Source: Anisodus tanguticus
Lineage: Eukaryota > Streptophyta > Magnoliopsida > Solanales > Solanaceae
Length of the DNA stretch: 64,000 nucleotides
Reading direction: 5' to 3'
Assembly (NCBI GenBank): GCA_034509755.1
Contig: CM067555.1
Location: 7,510,142-7,574,141 of the forward strand
Part shown: piece after piece, positions 58,895 to 64,000 of the stretch
Layout: every line of letters begins with the position of its first letter
Numbering within the stretch: the stretch's first letter is position 1
Made by a program: the position numbers and the translations under genes
The notes under the pieces: model-generated
What the model saw: only the letters and a program-made list of their open reading frames with translations
Database searches by the model: none
What the model was told of the DNA's origin: nothing

Positions 58895-61800
58895 ATCCGT
58901 CTTAGTGGTTTTGGTGACTGATGGTAGACTAGGGTCATGTTCTCGGTCGGGGATGGGGGCGAGGGTTAGGGGGGTAAGTGGGGTAAGGGAGATGCTAGGC
59001 TTAGAATATGATTTTGGAACATTGAGACTTTAACGGGTAGTCCATAGAGCTAGTTAAGATTCTTAAGAAAAGGAAAATTAATATAGCATGTGTCCAGAAG
59101 ACCAAATGGGTAGGACCTAAGGCTAAGGATATGGACGGGTATAAGTTATGGTTCTCGGGTAGGTCGAGGTATAGGAACGGGGTAGGCATTTCAATAGACA
59201 ACGAGCTAAGGGATCAGGTGGTAGATGTTAGGAGGATCAATAACAGGATGATGACGATTAAGCTGGTAGTTGGATGGTCCGCTATGAACATTATTAGTGC
59301 TTACGCGCCGCAAACGGGCTTAGACGAGGAGGAGAAGAGGCGCTTTTGGGAGGATTTGGATGAGGTGATGAGAGATATACCATCCACTGAAAAGTTATTT
59401 GTATGAGGAGATTTCAATGAACATATTGGGTCATATCCGGGGGGTTATGATGATATGCATGGAGACTTTGGCCTCGGGCACAAGAACGGGGGAGACGTCT
59501 CACTCTTGGAGTTCGATAAGCTTTTGAGATGGTGATATCCAATTCGAGGTCCATGAAGGGGAGCATTTGGTGACTTTCCATAGCTCGGTGGCTAAGACTC
59601 AAATAAACTTTTTGCTCATTGGGAGGATTGACAACGGTCTTTGTAAAGACTACAAGGTTATTCCGAGTAAGTATCTTGTAACCCGACATAAGCTTTTGGT
59701 GATGGATTTGGAGATCAAGATGGAGAAGAAGAGGAGGGTTGTGGATGAAAGGCTAAAAATCAAATGGGGAGTTTGACCATGGCTAGTGCAAAGGAGATGG
59801 GAGAGAGGTTGATGGCCAAGGGGGCTTGGGGGAGTAGTGGGAATGCGACCGGTATGTGGGACAGGACGACCAACTGCATTCGGGAGGTAGCTAGATACGT
59901 GCTAGGGGTCTCGCGGGGTAGCCATGGTGGGCATGGAGGGGACTGATGGTGGAATAGTATAGTTCAAGAGAAGGTGGAAGCAAAGAAAATGACGTATGTG
60001 AAATTGGTAGAAAGCAAAAATGAGGTGGAGAAATGGACAAATAGGAAATTGTATAAGATGGCGAGGAAGGAGGCAAAACTAGCGTTTACGGCCACTTTTG
60101 AACGTGTGTATATGGAATTAGATAAAAAAATAGGGATAAGAAGTTGTACAGACTAGACAAGGCAAGGAAGAGGAAGGTCGTGACTTGAATAACGTGAGGT
60201 GTATCAAGGACGAGGACGACAAAGTACTGGTGGAGGACGCCCATACTAGACAGATGTGACAGTCTTACTTCCATAACTCTTGAACGAAAAAAGAGAAAAA
60301 GGCATTGTGATGTGAGATCTGGAGCAATCCGGAAGGTACCGGGATTTTGGATATTGTAGATGCATTAAGGTTAAGGAGATTAAGGGTGTTGTTTGCAGGA
60401 TGCTCAAGGGACGAGCGATCGGGCCTGATGAGATCCCAATTGAATTTTGGAAGAGCACACACAAGGCAGGTTTGGAGTGGCTGACTGAGTTGTTTAATGT
60501 CATTTTAAGATGGTGAGATTGCCCGAAGAATGGAGGTGGAGTATAATGATTCCTCTGTACAAGAACAAATGTGACATCCAGAGCTGCAACAACTATAGGG
60601 GTATCAAGCTGCTAAGCCACACTATGAAGTTTGGAAAATAGTCGTGGAGATAAGGGTGAGAAGAGACATGTCTATTTTCGAGAACCAATTTGGATTCATG
60701 CCAAGGCGCTCGACTACAGAATCTATTCATCTTATTAGGGGGTTAGTGGAGCAGTATAGGGAGAGAAAGAGAGACTTACATATGGTTTTCATCGACCTCG
60801 AGAAGGCATACGACAAAGTTTCTAGGGAGGTTCTATGGAGATGTTTGAAGGTTAGAGGTGTACCGGTGGCGTACACTAGGGCGATCAAGGATATGTATGA
60901 TGGAGACAAGACCAAGGTACGGACAGTAAGAGGAGACTCAGATCACTTTTCAGTGATGATGTGTTTGCACCAGAGATCAGCCCTAAGCCCATTCCTATTT
61001 GCTTTGTTTTGGTGATGAACTAATGCGACAAATTTAAGGGAGGTTCCATGATGTATGTTCTTCGCAGATGACATAGTCCTAATTGATGAGACCCGCAGCA
61101 GAATGAACGCTAAGCTGGAGGTTTGGAGATAAACTTTGGAGTCTAAAGGGATCAGGCTGAGTAGGACCAAGACAGAATACTTAGAGTGCAAGTTCAGTAA
61201 CATGAGCGACCTTGAGACAAGCGTGGAGGTGATGCTTGGTACTCATGTCATTCCAAAGAAAGGAAGTTTCTAAGTATCTCGGGTCCATTATCCAAGGGAA
61301 TTGAGAGATTTATGATAATGTCACACATCGTATTGGTGCAGGGTGGATGAAATGGATGCTTGCTTCTGGAGTATTGTGCGATAAAATGGTGCCACAAAAA
61401 CTTAAAGGCAAGTTCTATAGGGTGGTAGTTAGACCGACTATGTTGTATGGGGCTGAGTGTTGGCCAGTTAAGACTTCTCACATCCAAAAGATGAAAGTTG
61501 TGGAGATGAGGATGCTGAGATGGATGTGTGGGCATACAAGGAGGGATAATGATTAGAAATGATGATATCCGGGACAGAGTGGGAGTGACCTCGGTGGAGG
61601 ATAAGATGCGAGAAGCGAGTTTGAGATGGTTCAGGCATGTGCGGAGGAGAGACACAAATGCCCAGTGTAGAGGTGTGAGATATTGGCTATGGACAGGTTC
61701 AGGAAGGGTAGAGGTAGGCCGAAGACGTATTGGAGAGAGGTGATTAGACGGGATATGGTGCAGGTGCAACTTACCGAGGACATGACCTTAGTTATGGGAT

Positions 61801-62253
61801 TGTGGAGGATATGTATTAGGGTGGAAGGGTAATAGGTAGTTGAGCGTAGTCCTACTTACGCTTACATACTGATAGTTGTAGTGGTATTATTGTAGACATG
61901 TCGTACTAATAGGCGCAATATTGTTTTATAGTCCCCTGTCGTTTGATTCCTGCTGTTGTGTGTTCTTTCGTGTACTTTGTTTATCTTATCTATCTACGTT
62001 AGTTATTGCTTCTTTTTTTAGAATGCTTTATCATGGCTTATCTGCTTTTGTTACCATCATTGTCATACCGCTTTAAATTTCTTGTCCGGATCTAACCGTT
62101 TCTCTTGCTTTGCTTGTGTTTATGTTGTGTCTTGAGCCGAGGGTCTTTCGGAAACAATCGCTCTACCTACCAAGGCAGAGGTATGGTATGCGTACACTTT
62201 ACCCTCTCCAGACCCTACGTTGTGGGATTTCATTGGGTATGTTGTTGTTGTAT
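58895..62253 (+). mobile_element. RTE-type LINE retrotransposon
   Basis: The order of domains is apurinic endonuclease then reverse transcriptase in one ORF, followed by a short 3' region ending in GTTGTTGTTGTA, which is typical of plant RTE elements. The 5' end is approximate (within 58870-59000, GTAGACTAGGGTCATGTTCTC). The same 3' end recurs truncated at 41254-41428. The right flank is L1-type LINE sequence; the left flank is not, so no target duplication could be matched. Confidence 0.82.
59000..61840 (+). pseudogene. RTE LINE endonuclease/reverse transcriptase, broken
   Basis: Endonuclease motifs: NIACVQKTKWVG (about 59080), NIISAYAPQTG (about 59290) and GDFNEHIG just after a stop at 59404. 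Reverse transcriptase: GPDEIPIEFW (about 60425), NNYRGIKLLSH (about 60590), QFGFMPRRSTTE (60691-), MVFIDLEKAYDKVSREVLW (60785-), LHQRSALSPFLFAL (normally GS in place of RS) and CMFFADDIVLIDE near 61055. The C-terminal part has PTMLYGAECWPVK and MRMLRWMCGHTR (61435-61540). At least seven stops or shifts occur, so it is inactive. Confidence 0.85.
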
Positions 62254-64000
62254 TAGCATTCTTAATCTTAGGGATTAGGCATATGTAAGTGTTATTGACC
62301 CCCTCAGGAATGGATAAGTTAGAGAAAATCTCATGCTAGAACTGAATAACAGAGTTCTTCAGTGTAGACCAGTACTTTTGGTACTTTTGGTAGAATAATG
62401 GGTGGATATCATCAGGACCAGGAGCTTTAAGGCGTTGGAAGGAGAAAATGGCATCAATGATTTCCTGGTCTTGGAGAGGACTATCCAAGGGAGAGAGGTC
62501 TAAATTATAAAAGCTAGTAGGCCCTTGAGAGAAATCTAGACTACTGGAAGTATGTTCAGTAATGAACATGTGTTGAAATTATTGGGAAGTATGCTTTATA
62601 ATTCTAGAATGCTCAGTAATCCAATTGTTTTGGTCATCTCTAAAATAGCAAATTCTATTCCTTCTTCTTCTATTGAGGACAGAGATGTGAAAAAAATCTA
62701 GTGTTAGCATCACCATCTTTCAACCAACTAATCCTATATCCAATTTTCCAGAATTCTTCTTCATTCTTAAGGATAGTTTTATACTCACTGGTAAGCTCAT
62801 TTTCTAGATTCTGCAGAAAGGTGCTAGCGGAGTATAAATGAGAGTTTTGAATGCCAACTAACCTAGCTAAGAGTTTTTTTTTTGGAGGAAGATGTGTCCA
62901 AAAGTGTCATGACTCCACAAGGTAGCTTTCTCCTGGAAACTGGGAATAGCACTAGTGAGAGTAGAGTTAACTTTGTTGAACTAGATTCTAAAAGTCAAGG
63001 TGAGAACACCAAAAAGTCTTTAGTCTGAAAGGCTTTCTAACCTGAGAATTGTATCTATTGGTGAGGTTGATAAGAAGGGGGTTATGATCAGAATAAGATT
63101 TAGTGAGGTGAGTAACTGAAGCATTAGAATATTGTTGGATCCAATTATCACCAGCAAAGCATTTATCTAGTCTCTCTAGAATCAAGCCTCTATGAGTATG
63201 TCTATGGTTAGACCAAGTGTACTTCGGGCCTTTGAAGCCTAGATTAATCAGCCTACAATTATTAATACAAGACCAAAACCTAGAACTTCTATGTCTATGA
63301 ATGCTATTACCACCTCACTTATCTCTTTGACTAAGAATCTCATTAAAGTCACCTGCAACTAGCCATAAACCTTTAGTGCTATCAACAATGTCCTCTAGAT
63401 TATTCCATAAAGCATTTCTTTGATAAGCATAGAGACTAGCATAGATGGTAGAAAAACACCAAGGATTGTGTTTTTTTGAGTACCTGAATCATTGAATGGA
63501 TTTCCTGATCAATTTTTCTGAGGAAAGACACATTAACCAATTATAAAGCCATATCAATACGATCCCTCCAGATCTGCCTTGAGAGGGTACTTCTATATAA
63601 TCATCAAAACTAAACTCATTCTTAAGAGCAAGGTGATAACTCATCTTAGTTTCAAGCAATGCAACCATGCAAGGCTTATGGGTATTAATTAGGTCTCTAA
63701 AGTTTCTCTTAAACCTATCATTATTGATTCCTCTAGTGTTCCACACAATAAGTAGTAGGATTAACCATGAGAGAATGATTTATTATGGGTGTCAGTGGGG
63801 CAGTGGCCTCTTGATGAGGAATTTTAGAGGTTCTGAGAGTAGGGGTCAGAAGTACTGCATAGTTGGCTAAAGTTGGGTTGAGAGATGGCCTTAGATCTAG
63901 AAAACACTTTTTTAGAGCTATTGGACACTTGTGGATGTATTTCTTGTCCTCCTGTTTTGGAAATGTTATCAAAGACACATTCTTGAGTGTGGTTATCTCT
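62254..64000 (-). mobile_element. L1-type LINE, continues past the right edge
   Basis: Read on the minus strand from 64000 leftwards: endonuclease (WNTRGINNDRFKRNFRDL near 63745, ALLETKMS near 63660, SYSDHNPLLINL near 63080) then the start of reverse transcriptase (RLKAPGPDDIHPLFYQKYW near 62445-62380, ICLIPKIKNAN near 62256-62288). The element ends exactly where the 3' tail of the RTE LINE begins. Stops and shifts are present. The rest of its reverse transcriptase is not on the other side of the RTE element. Confidence 0.82.

Noticed and set aside
58249..62265. A 14-bp match (TATTAGCATTCTTA) at 58249-58262 and right after the LINE tail near 62252, which looked like a LINE target duplication.
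   Set aside because: The left copy lies inside clear PNGase A coding sequence that continues on both sides of it, while the right copy is L1 coding sequence. A 14-mer match in AT-rich DNA of this size is expected by chance.

Overview
This window is plant nuclear DNA, almost certainly from a dicot and most likely from the nightshade family (Solanaceae). The reasons are intron-rich genes with GT..AG borders, very AT-rich intergenic DNA, and a repeat population I associate with Solanaceae: RE1-type Copia elements, RTE-type LINEs ending in TTG repeats, Au/TS-like SINEs and CTCCCTCCGT-type MITEs. The family assignment is an inference from repeat types, not from a search.

Five host loci can be read. 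From left to right they are: an intronless PYL4-type abscisic acid receptor (1056-1700, +); a six-exon TBL-type xylan O-acetyltransferase (17370-24142, -); a three-exon gene for an unrecognised 255-residue charged protein (35135-36441, -); a seven-exon gene for translation initiation factor eIF2-alpha (43980-49492, +); and a broken PNGase A gene (52032-58318, -). They share no operon-like logic. Together they are a normal slice of a plant chromosome whose spacing is set by transposons.

About half of the window is transposon sequence. Copia elements lie at 1785-6766 (+, TSD ATATT), 11432-16348 (-, inside a DUF4283-type ORF), 27066-31880 (-, mosaic and truncated), 31881-33835 (+, truncated) and 53010-58035 (-, TSD ATTCC, inside the PNGase A coding sequence). 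There is also a solo Copia LTR at 41782-41994 (TSD TCAAG) and a 301-bp TRIM at 43315-43615 (TSD ATATG). Other elements are a degenerate hAT element nested in a MITE within a TBL intron (19188-22651), a 241-bp CACTA-type MITE, a Tourist-type MITE, an 845-bp inverted-repeat element, several SINEs, a long LTR-like block (about 6792-8413), a Gypsy LTR-like block (about 38494-40980), an RTE LINE (about 58895-62253) and an L1-type LINE that runs off the right edge.

The most informative parts are the nested insertions whose order can be read from target-site duplications, the PNGase A pseudogene with three separate lesions, the Copia element carrying two integrase cores from different lineages, and the solo LTR lying at the joint of an older tandem duplication. 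I found no new multi-gene system. The most unusual signals are structural features of the mobile elements.
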